Of a stretch of 64,000 nucleotides of DNA, positions 26,747 through 37,068 are shown in pieces. Position numbers and translations under genes: made by a program. The DNA is taken from positions 1,443,199-1,507,198 of the forward strand of contig NZ_FOJF01000001.1 of assembly GCF_900110995.1 (NCBI RefSeq). Reading direction: 5' to 3'. Numbering within the stretch: position 1 is the stretch's first letter; every line of letters starts with the position of its first letter. The notes under the pieces are model-generated. The model was given only the letters and a program-made list of their open reading frames with translations, was not told where the DNA came from and searched no databases. Source of the stretch: Chitinophaga sp. YR573 (lineage in GTDB: Bacteria > Bacteroidota > Bacteroidia > Chitinophagales > Chitinophagaceae).

Positions 26747-29700
26747 ATGCAAAAAAATGCTTACTGTGGCCACCTGCCCTGGTGGAGGCATCGTTACATT
26801 ACCAAAATCTTGTTCGTAATGAGGCTCACTTTTCTACTGCTGACCGTTACTTTTTTAAGTGTGCATGCGTCCGGCGTTTCGCAAAGTATTACACTTTCAG
26901 GTAAAGAATTATCTCTTAAAAAGATCTTTGCTGCTATTGAACAGCAAACCGGTTATGTCGTTTTCTACAACAGCGAATTATTGAAAGAAGGAAAGCCTGT
27001 TACCGTACAGGCCGAGAACATGCCATTATCCGAATTCCTGGATGCCATGTTCAAAGATCAGCCGCTGATGTATAAGATTACGGATAAGGTGATCGCACTC
27101 TCGGCAAAACCTATCCTCGTTTACTACAGCCCGAAGATCCAGACAGAAGTAAGCGGCAAAGTATTGAATGCCGTAAACAATGAACCCATTGCCTCTGCTA
27201 CCATAAAAATAAAAGGACAAGGTACCGGCGTGATTTCTGATGCCGGTGGTAATTTCAGATTGAACGTCACTCCGGGAAATGTACTCATCATCACGTCTTT
27301 ACAATATGAAACTCAGGAGATAAAAATCATCCCTAATCAACCTTTCCTTACCATCATGATGCATCCATCTGTGACCAAACTGGATGAAACAGTGGTAACC
27401 GCATTTGGTATAGAAAAGAGTTCCAAAGAAATAGGATATAGTGTGGCTAAAGTGAGTGGTGAAGATATTAACCGTGCCAACTCCGGGAACCTGCTGACGG
27501 GTCTTGCAGGTAAAGTATCCGGCTTAAACATCGCTACTCAGAGCGCTGACATGAATCCACAGATGCGGGTCCTGATCCGTGGGATCCGCTCTTTTGGAGC
27601 TTCCAGTAATAATCAGCCACTGTTTATCCTCAATGGCACACCGCTTTCATTTGGTTCTGACCAGGCTTCTGCCAGTCTGATTATGGACTTTATCAATAAC
27701 ATCAATCCTGCTGATATAGAAAACGTAACCGTATTGAAAGGAGCGAATGGTACCGCCTTATACGGACCGGAAGGTGTGAATGGGGTCATCATCATCACGA
27801 CTAAAAAAGGGCAGAAAGGAAAACCTGTTATCAATTTCCGCAACAGCATCAGCTTCCAGCGCCTTGACTTCCGCAATGATAAAAGCAAACAACGCAGGTT
27901 TGGTACAGGTACCGGGCTCACAGATGCCAATGGTAACGGTGTATTCAGCGCCACAGACGTAAACGGATGGGGACCAGCTTATGACGGCAAAATGGTACCT
28001 ATAGGAAGAGCAGATGAAAATGGAGATTTTCAGCAGGTTACTTATTCCGATAAGAAAGATGCCAGACGTTTTTTCCATGTAGCCCGTACTATACAGAATA
28101 ATCTCTCCGTATCACAATCAGATGCTAACTCTGATTTCTATTTAGGCTTAAATGAAGTAAACCAGACTGGCCTGGTCCCCGGTGATAAACAGGATGCTAC
28201 CAATATCTTTTTCAGTGGTGGCAGAAGGATGGGAAAATTCAGTGTTCAGATCAATCTGAATTACTCCCGCACCAGTGCTGTAAAAGGACCAACATTTGAT
28301 AATATTCTCAGTACACCTACCTATATTCCTTTACTGAGCTATAAAGATTATAATAATAATGAATGGGCTGATAATAATCACTACTGGTCGGATAATGATG
28401 TAATGAGTCCTTACCAGAGAGCTGATATTTATAGGAAAAGGTCCACTGATAATGCAATAGTAGCCGGACTTGTACTAACAGCAAAACCTTTCCCATGGTT
28501 AACAATAACGGACAAGCCCAGTGTAGTATATGACGGTATTTATCAAAAAGCGACAACCGCACCCGTTAACTTTTCAGACTTTGCTAAATTATATGGGGGA
28601 TCAAACCGTTACAGGGATCAACTGGCAAGCCTGCAGGAACAAACCCGTACTAACAATACATTGAATAACGACCTGTTGATAACAGCGCTGAACCATGCTG
28701 GTAACTTCAACTTCCGTACAACTATCGGAAGCTCTGTAAAAGAGAATTACTACAAGTTGCTGTCAGGTTCCGGTAATCCAATTGTTCCTGTATACAACCT
28801 CAGTTTCTCACGTGATATACCATATGGTAGTGAAGAATCTTTGCTCACCCGTAATTATTCTTTCTTCGGTACTTCAGGTATCGGGTATAAAGACAGGGTG
28901 TTCCTGGAACTGATGGCACGCAACGACTGGGATTCCAAACGTGCAAGAGTTGGCCGTGGAAAGGACCTCTATATCGGCGGTAATACATCCGTGATATTAA
29001 ACGAAGTGATCCCTTCCCTGAAACAATACAGATGGTTAACACGTCTGCAGGTACGTGCAGCAGTGAATACTACGGCGAACATGAATATCGAACCGTATCA
29101 GTCAGAACGTACATTATCACTGGCATATAGCAACAGCTTCCCTTATCCTGGTACAACAGATCAGGGAGTACTTAGTTATATGTACATAGATGGCAATCCC
29201 AATCCTTCCCTTAAACCGGAAAAGATCCTCAGTCAGGAGTATGGAGCCTCTGTTAGTTTATGGAAAAACCGCGCTTCACTGGATTTTACTTATTACACAC
29301 AGCGCAATAACGGGGTGATCATGAAAGTGAAAATTCCATGGTTAAGCGGTGGTAGTACAATAGACAACCTGGGTATAATGAAAAACTATGGATGGGAAGC
29401 AGATTTGAAATTCGCGCCCATCATCCAGACAAAAAGCGGATTTGTATTCAGTGCTGATATAAGACTGGCAATGAATGATAATAAGGTAATATCTATCAGT
29501 GATGCTTACGATGGTGTATTCCCGCTGAAAACAGCCTACTATGGCAGTAACTATGGTATTGTTGCCCGTACAGGACAGCGTGCCTTTGAATACCAGATAT
29601 ACGACTTTAAAAGAGATCCGAATGGAAGAGTGGTTGTGAATAAAACAACCGGTATGCCCGACACAGATATGGATAAGGAAATGTATGCGGGCAGAACACT

Positions 29701-30265
29701 TCCTAAATACACCGGTGGTATGAATCTCAACTTTTCATATAAAGGATTTTCACTGGCAGTACTCGGGGAATTTAATACCGGTGCTATGCATTATTCAGAA
29801 CTTGGCCAGTACGATATTATGCAGGGTATGAGTGTATATACAACCTACAACGACCGTAAGCCTTTTATCTTCCCTAATTCTTCGTATGATGATGGTACAG
29901 GTAAATACGTTCCTAATACAGATGTATATACGAAAAATGCAAATCAGGAATTATACAGTCACTATACAAACTCTTCTGTCAACTATCTTACTAAAGCAAA
30001 CTTCTTTAAAATAAGAGAGGTAGTGATCGGTTATGAACGTTTCTTTAAAACTAAAACGATCAAGAAGATTAACCTGAGTATATACGGCAGGAATGTATTC
30101 AATTTCTATTCAAAAGATAATATCTATGGTGATCCGCAGTTGATTAAAGGGCCTGGTGACAGAGGTTACAGAACTATTCCGGATAACCTTACAGGTTCTG
30201 CCGGCGGCGTTTCTACCGTTCCCGGTGTTGCACAATATGGTTTTATCACTACAGTGAGTTTCTAA
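26747..30265 (+). CDS. SusC/RagA family TonB-linked outer-membrane protein
   Basis: A 1172-residue SusC-like protein with an extended N-terminus before the signal peptide (hydrophobic core from LTFLLLTVTF). It has an STN domain (about 45-105, LSLKKIFAAIEQQTGYVVFYNSELL), a CarboxypepD_reg domain (about 130-210), a plug with the TonB-box-like VVTAFGIEKS and the SusC hallmark VTVLKGANGTALYGPEGVNGVIIITTKKG, and a barrel. An alternative start ATG at 26819 would give just the signal peptide. It forms a transporter with the SusD protein next to it, and the STN domain can signal to the FecR protein. Confidence 0.95.
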   Translation: MQKNAYCGHLPWWRHRYITKILFVMRLTFLLLTVTFLSVHASGVSQSITLSGKELSLKKIFAAIEQQTGYVVFYNSELLKEGKPVTVQAENMPLSEFLDAMFKDQPLMYKITDKVIALSAKPILVYYSPKIQTEVSGKVLNAVNNEPIASATIKIKGQGTGVISDAGGNFRLNVTPGNVLIITSLQYETQEIKIIPNQPFLTIMMHPSVTKLDETVVTAFGIEKSSKEIGYSVAKVSGEDINRANSGNLLTGLAGKVSGLNIATQSADMNPQMRVLIRGIRSFGASSNNQPLFILNGTPLSFGSDQASASLIMDFINNINPADIENVTVLKGANGTALYGPEGVNGVIIITTKKGQKGKPVINFRNSISFQRLDFRNDKSKQRRFGTGTGLTDANGNGVFSATDVNGWGPAYDGKMVPIGRADENGDFQQVTYSDKKDARRFFHVARTIQNNLSVSQSDANSDFYLGLNEVNQTGLVPGDKQDATNIFFSGGRRMGKFSVQINLNYSRTSAVKGPTFDNILSTPTYIPLLSYKDYNNNEWADNNHYWSDNDVMSPYQRADIYRKRSTDNAIVAGLVLTAKPFPWLTITDKPSVVYDGIYQKATTAPVNFSDFAKLYGGSNRYRDQLASLQEQTRTNNTLNNDLLITALNHAGNFNFRTTIGSSVKENYYKLLSGSGNPIVPVYNLSFSRDIPYGSEESLLTRNYSFFGTSGIGYKDRVFLELMARNDWDSKRARVGRGKDLYIGGNTSVILNEVIPSLKQYRWLTRLQVRAAVNTTANMNIEPYQSERTLSLAYSNSFPYPGTTDQGVLSYMYIDGNPNPSLKPEKILSQEYGASVSLWKNRASLDFTYYTQRNNGVIMKVKIPWLSGGSTIDNLGIMKNYGWEADLKFAPIIQTKSGFVFSADIRLAMNDNKVISISDAYDGVFPLKTAYYGSNYGIVARTGQRAFEYQIYDFKRDPNGRVVVNKTTGMPDTDMDKEMYAGRTLPKYTGGMNLNFSYKGFSLAVLGEFNTGAMHYSELGQYDIMQGMSVYTTYNDRKPFIFPNSSYDDGTGKYVPNTDVYTKNANQELYSHYTNSSVNYLTKANFFKIREVVIGYERFFKTKTIKKINLSIYGRNVFNFYSKDNIYGDPQLIKGPGDRGYRTIPDNLTGSAGGVSTVPGVAQYGFITTVSF

Positions 30266-30282
30266 ATAATAATCCTACTACG

Positions 30283-31899
30283 ATGTTTAAAAGATATAAA
30301 ATTATAGCCATCATCCTTTGCTTTTTTGCAGCAACAAGTTGCAAAAAAGGCTGGATCGATATCAATTATAATCCGCTTCAGCTGACTGAAACGAATGCTA
30401 CACCAGACCTCATGTTACCAAATATGCTGATCAACAGTATGTCGGTAGTGAATGATGATATGATATCACAATGGATGGGGTACTGGGCTTATGCAGAATA
30501 TCCTGCAGGACAGCCTTACCTGACTTATTATATGATGGATAATACTCAGTTTGGCAACTCTACTCCGGATGTAACGATCTTTCTCTTTGAAAAAAATGCA
30601 CAGCAACACAGTCAGCCTTATTATTCAGGTATTGCCAAAGTGTTAAAAGCATTACAATGGAGCCGTGCAGTAGACAACAACAACAATATGCCCTATCAGG
30701 ATGCGGGCAATATAGCAATCAGGAAACCACGTTATGATAATGGTCAGTTCATTTATGAAGACCTGATGAAACAGCTGGACTCTGCCATCATACTTATTCA
30801 CGATGCCCAACAGGATAAAGCACTTCACATAAGTGTAGCAGATATCATGTTCCATGGTAACAAAGACAAGTGGTACAGATTTATCAACACACTGAAATTA
30901 CGTATGCTCATGCACCAGGCATGCAGAGCAGACAGAGAGACTTATATCAAAGCAGAACTGGCCAAAATCATGGCACAGGGTTCAGGCTTTCTGACCAGTG
31001 GAGAAGATGCTGACATGAACCCGGGATACACTGTAGATAAACCATCAAAATATTACGCAAAATATTCTGCGTATGATGTTTACCCCCGTTTTGGTGTTGG
31101 CATAGGTAGCTCATTTGTTAGCAACTGGGAAATTGCATCTGCAAACGTAACAGCCATGAACATGCTGAAAGAAAACAATGACCCGCGTCTTGGATTCTTT
31201 TATGGCCCCGCACGTGTACCATTGCCTTCAGGTGCTGCCGAACCGTTTACCCAGCCTGGTGATCAGCAATACAGAGGTAATGAATACGGACTGCCTGTCG
31301 ATGAAGCAATATATCCTTATCAGCGTACTGAATACGTATCTCAGGCAGGTGGGGTAAGAACTTACCGCACCGCTGTTTCTCCTGTATCTACCGGTCTTGT
31401 AAAAGGATATGATATGGACTGCTGGATCATGACCAGCATCGAAAGCCTTTTCCTGCAGGCTGAAGCCATCCAGAGAGGCTGGATGACAGGAGATCCTGAA
31501 ACTGCTTATAAGAACGCTGTGAGAGAATCTTTCCGCTGGTTAAATGTGGGCGGTAACAGTACTAATCTGGCATTATCTGACGCTGCTTTTGACAACTGGT
31601 ATACATCCGAAGTAACTAACGCAAAGGTTAACTGGGCTGCTGCTACAGATAAATATAAACTCCTGATGTATCAGAAATATATGGCCTTTAATGGTATCGA
31701 ACCATTTGAAGCATGGGTAGACTATCGTCGTAATGGAGCATTCCCGGCAATTCCATTGTCTTATGATCCGGGCAGAGTGGGTAACACAATGCCGGTAAGA
31801 GCTCCTTATCCTGTGCAGGAATTAGTACAGAATAAAGAGAATCTATTGGCACAGGGAACAATAGACATATTTACCAGTAAGATCTGGTGGATGCCATAA
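30283..31899 (+). CDS. SusD/RagB family nutrient-binding lipoprotein (SusD-like_2 type)
   Basis: A 538-residue outer-membrane lipoprotein; signal ILCFFAATSCKK puts the lipidated Cys near residue 20. The start of the mature protein (NYNPLQLTETNATPDLMLPNMLINSM) and the ending SKIWWMP belong to the SusD-like_2 branch, a helical tetratricopeptide scaffold acting as the lid of the SusC channel. It captures the substrate at the cell surface. It follows susC by 17 bases. Confidence 0.93.
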   Translation: MFKRYKIIAIILCFFAATSCKKGWIDINYNPLQLTETNATPDLMLPNMLINSMSVVNDDMISQWMGYWAYAEYPAGQPYLTYYMMDNTQFGNSTPDVTIFLFEKNAQQHSQPYYSGIAKVLKALQWSRAVDNNNNMPYQDAGNIAIRKPRYDNGQFIYEDLMKQLDSAIILIHDAQQDKALHISVADIMFHGNKDKWYRFINTLKLRMLMHQACRADRETYIKAELAKIMAQGSGFLTSGEDADMNPGYTVDKPSKYYAKYSAYDVYPRFGVGIGSSFVSNWEIASANVTAMNMLKENNDPRLGFFYGPARVPLPSGAAEPFTQPGDQQYRGNEYGLPVDEAIYPYQRTEYVSQAGGVRTYRTAVSPVSTGLVKGYDMDCWIMTSIESLFLQAEAIQRGWMTGDPETAYKNAVRESFRWLNVGGNSTNLALSDAAFDNWYTSEVTNAKVNWAAATDKYKLLMYQKYMAFNGIEPFEAWVDYRRNGAFPAIPLSYDPGRVGNTMPVRAPYPVQELVQNKENLLAQGTIDIFTSKIWWMP

Positions 31900-31924
31900 T
31901 CATCTTTCAAAACAACTATTTATT

Positions 31925-34696
31925 ATGATAAAATTTTGTTGCAGCATAGCAACATTGGCGATGCTATTGTCTGGTGTAGCCAATGCACAGGTAATTCCAC
32001 TGGACCCTGAGGTCACAGTGGGCAAATTGCCAAACGGATTCACCTACTATATCAGGAAGAATAATACTCCCGAACAAAGAGCCGTCATGTACCTCGTGAA
32101 TAAGGTAGGTTCTATACTGGAAACGGATGAACAGCGGGGGTTAGCACACTTCCTGGAACATATGGCGTTTAATGGTACCGCCCATTATCCAAAGAATGAA
32201 CTGGTAGATTATTTACAAAAGGCAGGTGTGCGCTTCGGCGCAGATCTCAATGCCTACACAGGTTTTGATGAAACAGTATTTCAATTACCGGTATCTACTG
32301 AAGATAAAACCGTTTTCCGCAATGCCATACAGGTAATGCGCGACTGGGCACAAAGCGTTACCCTTAGCGATGAGGAAATAGATAATGAAAGAGGAGTTAT
32401 CCTGGAAGAGAAACGTCAGAGGTTAGGCGCTTCTCAACGTATACAGGCCAAGACAATGCCGTTGGCTGTGAATCAGTCTTTATACGCAGACCGTTTGCCT
32501 ATAGGCACAGAAGAAGTGCTCCGCAACTTTAAACATGAACAGCTGCGTGAATTCTACCATGACTGGTACCGTCCGGATCAGCAGGCATTGATCATTGTAG
32601 GAGATGTAAATGTACAGCAGGTGGAAAAAACAATTAAGTCCATGTTCTCCGATCTTCGTGTACCCGCCCATCCACGGGAGAGGAAACATGTGACTATTCC
32701 GCTTACCGGCAAAAATCAGTTCCTTACGCTCACCGATCCTGAGCTGGTGACCACACGTTTTCAGGTAACCATGAAACGCCCCGCTCTGGAAATGAAAACC
32801 AGGGAGCAGTTCAGCGAAAGCCTGATAAGAACATTGTTCAATGTGATGATCAGTAACCGTCTTAATGAGCAGGCACAGTTAGCGGCTGCGCCTTTCTTAA
32901 GCGCAGGGGGCAGTGTGGGTCAGATGATGGCCAATCTGGATGCTTTCAGCGGTCAGGTGGTCTTAAAACCAGCGCAAACCGAGAAAGGCATCAAAGCCTA
33001 TTGGACAGAACTGGTACGTGTACAGCAATACGGTTTTACAGAAACAGAGTTACAAAGAGCGAAAATCAGCTTCATGAGTAGTATGGAGCTGAATTACAAA
33101 GAGCGTGAAAAAACACCTTCCGAATCTTATGTACGGGAATATGTGGAGCATTTCCTGCACGAAACAGGTAGCCCGGGAGTGGCCTACGAATATGCATTGT
33201 ACAAGTCTGTAACGGATACATTAACTGTAAAAGGCATTCCTCAATATTTCAGTGATATTAACCGTGATATCGTCATTACAACAAACGATAAACAGAAAGA
33301 CTCATTACCTTCAGAAGCTACTGTTGCTACCTGGTTAAAAGAAGTGGAGGCTGCACCGTTAACCGCTTATGTAGATAAAACAATTAACAGAACAGCCTTA
33401 CTGGACAAAGCACCGGTACCAGGTACTATTACCAGCACAACTTTTATAAAAGAACTGAGCATAACAGATCTCGTGTTAAGCAATGGCATGAGGGTATTAC
33501 TGAAACCCACTACATTCAAGAAAGACCAGGTTTCATTTCAGGGATTCAGTCCGGGTGGATTATCACTGGTAAGCGATGCTGATTTTTATGCAGGCAGTAT
33601 TGCATCTTCGCTGGCTTCTGCCAGTGGGGTAGCTGATATGTCTCAGCAGGAATTACGCAAAATGCTGACAGGTAAAAACATTTCTGTCGTGCCTTTTATA
33701 GGAGAACTATCTGAAGGTATTTCTGGTGGAGCTTCTACAGAAGATCTGGAAACTGCACTGCAAATGGTATACCTGTATTTTACCAGTCCGCGTAAAGATC
33801 CTGTAGTATTTAATAACATGATAGAACAGGCTCGTTTGTCCTATTCATCTAATAATAATTCTCCCAGGAAAATATATGGAGATACACTCTCTGCTGTATT
33901 AGGCAATTATCATTTCCGTAAAGTACAAATGCCGCTGGAACAGCTGAATGCATTAGATGCAGATCAGGCCATGGCCATTTATAAAAGCAGATTCAGTGAC
34001 GCCAGCAATTTCACTTTTACCTTTGTAGGTAATTTTGATACGGCTACCATTAAACCACTGTTAGAAAAGTATCTGGGGGCATTACCTTCACTGTATAAAA
34101 AAGAAACATTCAAAGATTTACAGCTTGATTATCCACAGGGAAGAATATCCCGTAAAGTAGTAGCAGGTAAAGAACCACAGGCTATTGTATCACTGGCATT
34201 TAGCGGAACGTTTAAATACGACATGGCAACATCCGACCAGATGAAAGCCCTGGCAGGTGTATTAACCATACGGCTTACAGAGCGTTTACGCGAACAGGAA
34301 GCAGGTGTATATAATGTGAACGTAAATGCCAGCACACGTAAACTTCCTTCCGGAGAATACATCTTCATGATCAATTTCATCTGTGATCCCCGTAATGTTG
34401 AATCATTGATTCTTAGTGTTAACAGCGAGATCATGAAATTGAAAACAGAAGGGCCTGTGGAAGATGATATCACAAAATATAAAGCAGGATATAAATCCGG
34501 TATTGAAAGAGCTTTAAAAGACAATGGTTTCTGGTTAAGCTATATTTCATCTTCTCTGATGAACCAGGAAGATTTACAATTACCGGATATAAAAGACAGA
34601 CAACAGAAAATCACCGTAGAAAGTTTACAACAGACTGCTGTGAAATACTTAAACAACTCGAATTATATCCGGGTGATTCAAATACCAGTCAATTGA
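31925..34696 (+). CDS. M16 family zinc metallopeptidase (insulinase-type)
   Basis: A 923-residue secreted protein with a signal peptide (IATLAMLLSGVANA). The inverted zinc motif HxxEH is present as GLAHFLEHMAFNGT (His75, Glu78, His79), with the third-ligand region NERGVILEEKR farther on. The rest includes a second inactive M16 half (the LVLSNGMRVLLKPT domain from about 515), so it is a full-length pitrilysin-type protease. It cuts peptides in the periplasm or outside. Its place directly after SusCD suggests that the pair imports peptides or a proteinaceous substrate. It overlaps the next gene by 4 bases. Confidence 0.93.
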   Translation: MIKFCCSIATLAMLLSGVANAQVIPLDPEVTVGKLPNGFTYYIRKNNTPEQRAVMYLVNKVGSILETDEQRGLAHFLEHMAFNGTAHYPKNELVDYLQKAGVRFGADLNAYTGFDETVFQLPVSTEDKTVFRNAIQVMRDWAQSVTLSDEEIDNERGVILEEKRQRLGASQRIQAKTMPLAVNQSLYADRLPIGTEEVLRNFKHEQLREFYHDWYRPDQQALIIVGDVNVQQVEKTIKSMFSDLRVPAHPRERKHVTIPLTGKNQFLTLTDPELVTTRFQVTMKRPALEMKTREQFSESLIRTLFNVMISNRLNEQAQLAAAPFLSAGGSVGQMMANLDAFSGQVVLKPAQTEKGIKAYWTELVRVQQYGFTETELQRAKISFMSSMELNYKEREKTPSESYVREYVEHFLHETGSPGVAYEYALYKSVTDTLTVKGIPQYFSDINRDIVITTNDKQKDSLPSEATVATWLKEVEAAPLTAYVDKTINRTALLDKAPVPGTITSTTFIKELSITDLVLSNGMRVLLKPTTFKKDQVSFQGFSPGGLSLVSDADFYAGSIASSLASASGVADMSQQELRKMLTGKNISVVPFIGELSEGISGGASTEDLETALQMVYLYFTSPRKDPVVFNNMIEQARLSYSSNNNSPRKIYGDTLSAVLGNYHFRKVQMPLEQLNALDADQAMAIYKSRFSDASNFTFTFVGNFDTATIKPLLEKYLGALPSLYKKETFKDLQLDYPQGRISRKVVAGKEPQAIVSLAFSGTFKYDMATSDQMKALAGVLTIRLTERLREQEAGVYNVNVNASTRKLPSGEYIFMINFICDPRNVESLILSVNSEIMKLKTEGPVEDDITKYKAGYKSGIERALKDNGFWLSYISSSLMNQEDLQLPDIKDRQQKITVESLQQTAVKYLNNSNYIRVIQIPVN

Positions 34697-37068
34697 AAAT
34701 AATATTCCTCTTACTGATAACTTTTTCCTGTGCTGCATATGCACAGGAAAAAGTTTCAGATACCGTCCATCTCAAGAGTATTGAAGTAAAAGCATCCAAA
34801 GCGCCTTTTTCAATACGTCATGATACCCTTGTATTTGATGCTACATTATTTAAGTTGTCTCCCAATGCAGTAGTAAGTGATCTTTTAAAAAAATTACCAG
34901 GAGTGGTGATAGATAAAGATGGTAATATTACCGTGAACGGTAAAACCGTTAACAAGATCCAGGTAGATGGGAGGAATTTCTTTGGAGATAATAAAGATGC
35001 TACCACTAAATACCTTCCTGCCGATATCATAGATAAAGTAGAAGTAGCTCCAACAAAGACTATCGCACAACAACGTTCTTTATCAGTGAAGCCTCCTTCC
35101 GAAGATGTGACCATCAACCTTACCTTAAAGAAAAATAAGAATACCGGTATAATAGCAAATATGACTGCAGGTGCTGGTACCCGCGACAGATACAATGTAG
35201 ACGGGATGATCAACTCTTTTCAACAACCTACCCGGATCAGCGTAATGGGAGCTGTATCAAATGTGGATGGCGGATCCGGAGCCAGGGTGATAATGGCTGG
35301 CCCGGGTTCAGGCGGTGGAGGTGGAGGACTATCCACAAGACAAACAGGAAGTATTAATTTAAATATGGGCCGTTCTTCTGATCTTAGTTATAGCTATAAC
35401 GGAATAACAAACACCAGTGAACAGCAGACATCACGTCTTAATCTGATACCGGGTAACAGCTTTACTAACAATAGCAATAACAGGACTCAAAACCGTTCCG
35501 ATCAGCATCAGTTATATGCAGGTATTACCTATGAAAAAGACACGCTTACTGTATGGAATTTCAGGCCATCATTTGGTATAGGGAAAATAAACAATGCTAC
35601 TACCATTAATGAAATATCAACTACTGCGGATGGTAAAGTCCTGAATACATTATCCTCTCAGATGGATACGCATGGTAATAACCTGAACATAGGCAGTGAT
35701 CTCTCATTCAATAAAACAAGTCGCAATAAAAAAGTTAATCTCAATACATCCTGGCGGTTTGGGTTAAATAATAAAGACGAGGATCAACATAATTTTAGTG
35801 TGATCAGTCAGCATGATTCAAGTAATCAATATGTACACGTACGCGAAAATAATCTCAATAATAACTTTACTTTTAATTTATCTGCTGATATAGGAAAAGG
35901 CTTTGTAGCAGCATTGGATTATACATTGGATGCGGTATATAATGATCAGCTCAGAGATGTAAGGAATGATAGTACATTATCCGGGAGTAGTAAGAGTTAT
36001 AGTTTTGCTCATGCCCCGTCTCTTCAATTTGCCTGGAAAAATGATCGTATGAGCATTGCGCTCAATTCAGGTATGCGCTTTACACAACAGCAAAACCGTT
36101 TAAAAGATTCTGTTATTAATATTCATCAGCAGCAGTTCTCTCCTAATCTTCAGTTTAATTATAATTTCAGTAAGAGTGGTCATTTGTTTGCCGGTTATTC
36201 AGTTTCTTCTTCCGCTCCTTCTGCAGAACAGTTATCATCAGTAGAAGATAATTCCAATCCTTTATTTATAAAGAAAGGTAATCCCGGACTTAAAAGTTCT
36301 TTTACGCAAAACATCTTTACCAATGTATTTTATTATAACCCTGTCAATGCGATCAGTTTAAATGCAATGGGTAATGCTTCCTTCTTTCGTAACCAGATTG
36401 TGAGCGACCAGTATTATGATTCTATTGGAAGACAAACCAGTACTTATCAGAATGTGAGTGGCGCCTGGATGTTTAATGTGAGTGGTAATTTCAGTATACG
36501 GAAACAGTTAAATAACTGGACTATCAGCACTAATATAGGTATTGGTGAAGGAAGAACTAATAACATAGGATTTGTGTTAAGGCAAAAAAACGTTTCTGTA
36601 GAATGGAAGAGCAGGGCAAATATCTACTGCTCTATAGATTTCAAAAAGCTGTTTACATTATCTCCTTCTTATAATATAGAATTGAATAAAACCAATTATT
36701 CCCTGCCAGGTATTGACGACATTACTTATACCGCTAAATCTGTTCGTTTGGACTGGTTATTAACGCCTGTGAAAAGAGTAGAGATCTCTGGAGATATGAA
36801 TTACACTAATAATTCCCGTCTTCCTGAGGTTTTTATCTGTAATAGTGCAGCTGCCTGTAAATTCCTTAAAAAAGAACAGTTGGTACTGAAGTTCAGTGTA
36901 AACGATATTTTCAATAATAACAGGAACATCTCACGTACTGCAACGACCACCTATATAGAAACAAAACAGGTGAATGCGTTGCAGCGTTATATGATGATCA
37001 GTTTACAGTTCTTCTTTGGGCAGATGTCTGGAGGAAGAGGAGTTGTTAGTCAGGCAATAGCACTTTAA
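34693..37068 (+). CDS. TonB-receptor-like outer-membrane barrel protein
   Basis: A 791-residue protein that starts with TTG at 34693, overlapping the previous stop (TTGA), which points to translational coupling. After the signal peptide (MKIIFLLLITFSCAAYA), a plug-like domain (about 20-120, KLPGVVIDKDGNITVNGKTVNKIQVDGRNFFGDN) precedes a beta-barrel with many aromatic strands. It lacks the usual CarboxypepD_reg domain. A Gly-rich run at about 200 (GPGSGGGGGGL) is unusual. It looks like the outer-membrane-barrel family linked to TonB receptors. The last operon gene, it may form an alternative exit or binding channel for peptide fragments. Confidence 0.85.
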   Translation: MKIIFLLLITFSCAAYAQEKVSDTVHLKSIEVKASKAPFSIRHDTLVFDATLFKLSPNAVVSDLLKKLPGVVIDKDGNITVNGKTVNKIQVDGRNFFGDNKDATTKYLPADIIDKVEVAPTKTIAQQRSLSVKPPSEDVTINLTLKKNKNTGIIANMTAGAGTRDRYNVDGMINSFQQPTRISVMGAVSNVDGGSGARVIMAGPGSGGGGGGLSTRQTGSINLNMGRSSDLSYSYNGITNTSEQQTSRLNLIPGNSFTNNSNNRTQNRSDQHQLYAGITYEKDTLTVWNFRPSFGIGKINNATTINEISTTADGKVLNTLSSQMDTHGNNLNIGSDLSFNKTSRNKKVNLNTSWRFGLNNKDEDQHNFSVISQHDSSNQYVHVRENNLNNNFTFNLSADIGKGFVAALDYTLDAVYNDQLRDVRNDSTLSGSSKSYSFAHAPSLQFAWKNDRMSIALNSGMRFTQQQNRLKDSVINIHQQQFSPNLQFNYNFSKSGHLFAGYSVSSSAPSAEQLSSVEDNSNPLFIKKGNPGLKSSFTQNIFTNVFYYNPVNAISLNAMGNASFFRNQIVSDQYYDSIGRQTSTYQNVSGAWMFNVSGNFSIRKQLNNWTISTNIGIGEGRTNNIGFVLRQKNVSVEWKSRANIYCSIDFKKLFTLSPSYNIELNKTNYSLPGIDDITYTAKSVRLDWLLTPVKRVEISGDMNYTNNSRLPEVFICNSAAACKFLKKEQLVLKFSVNDIFNNNRNISRTATTTYIETKQVNALQRYMMISLQFFFGQMSGGRGVVSQAIAL

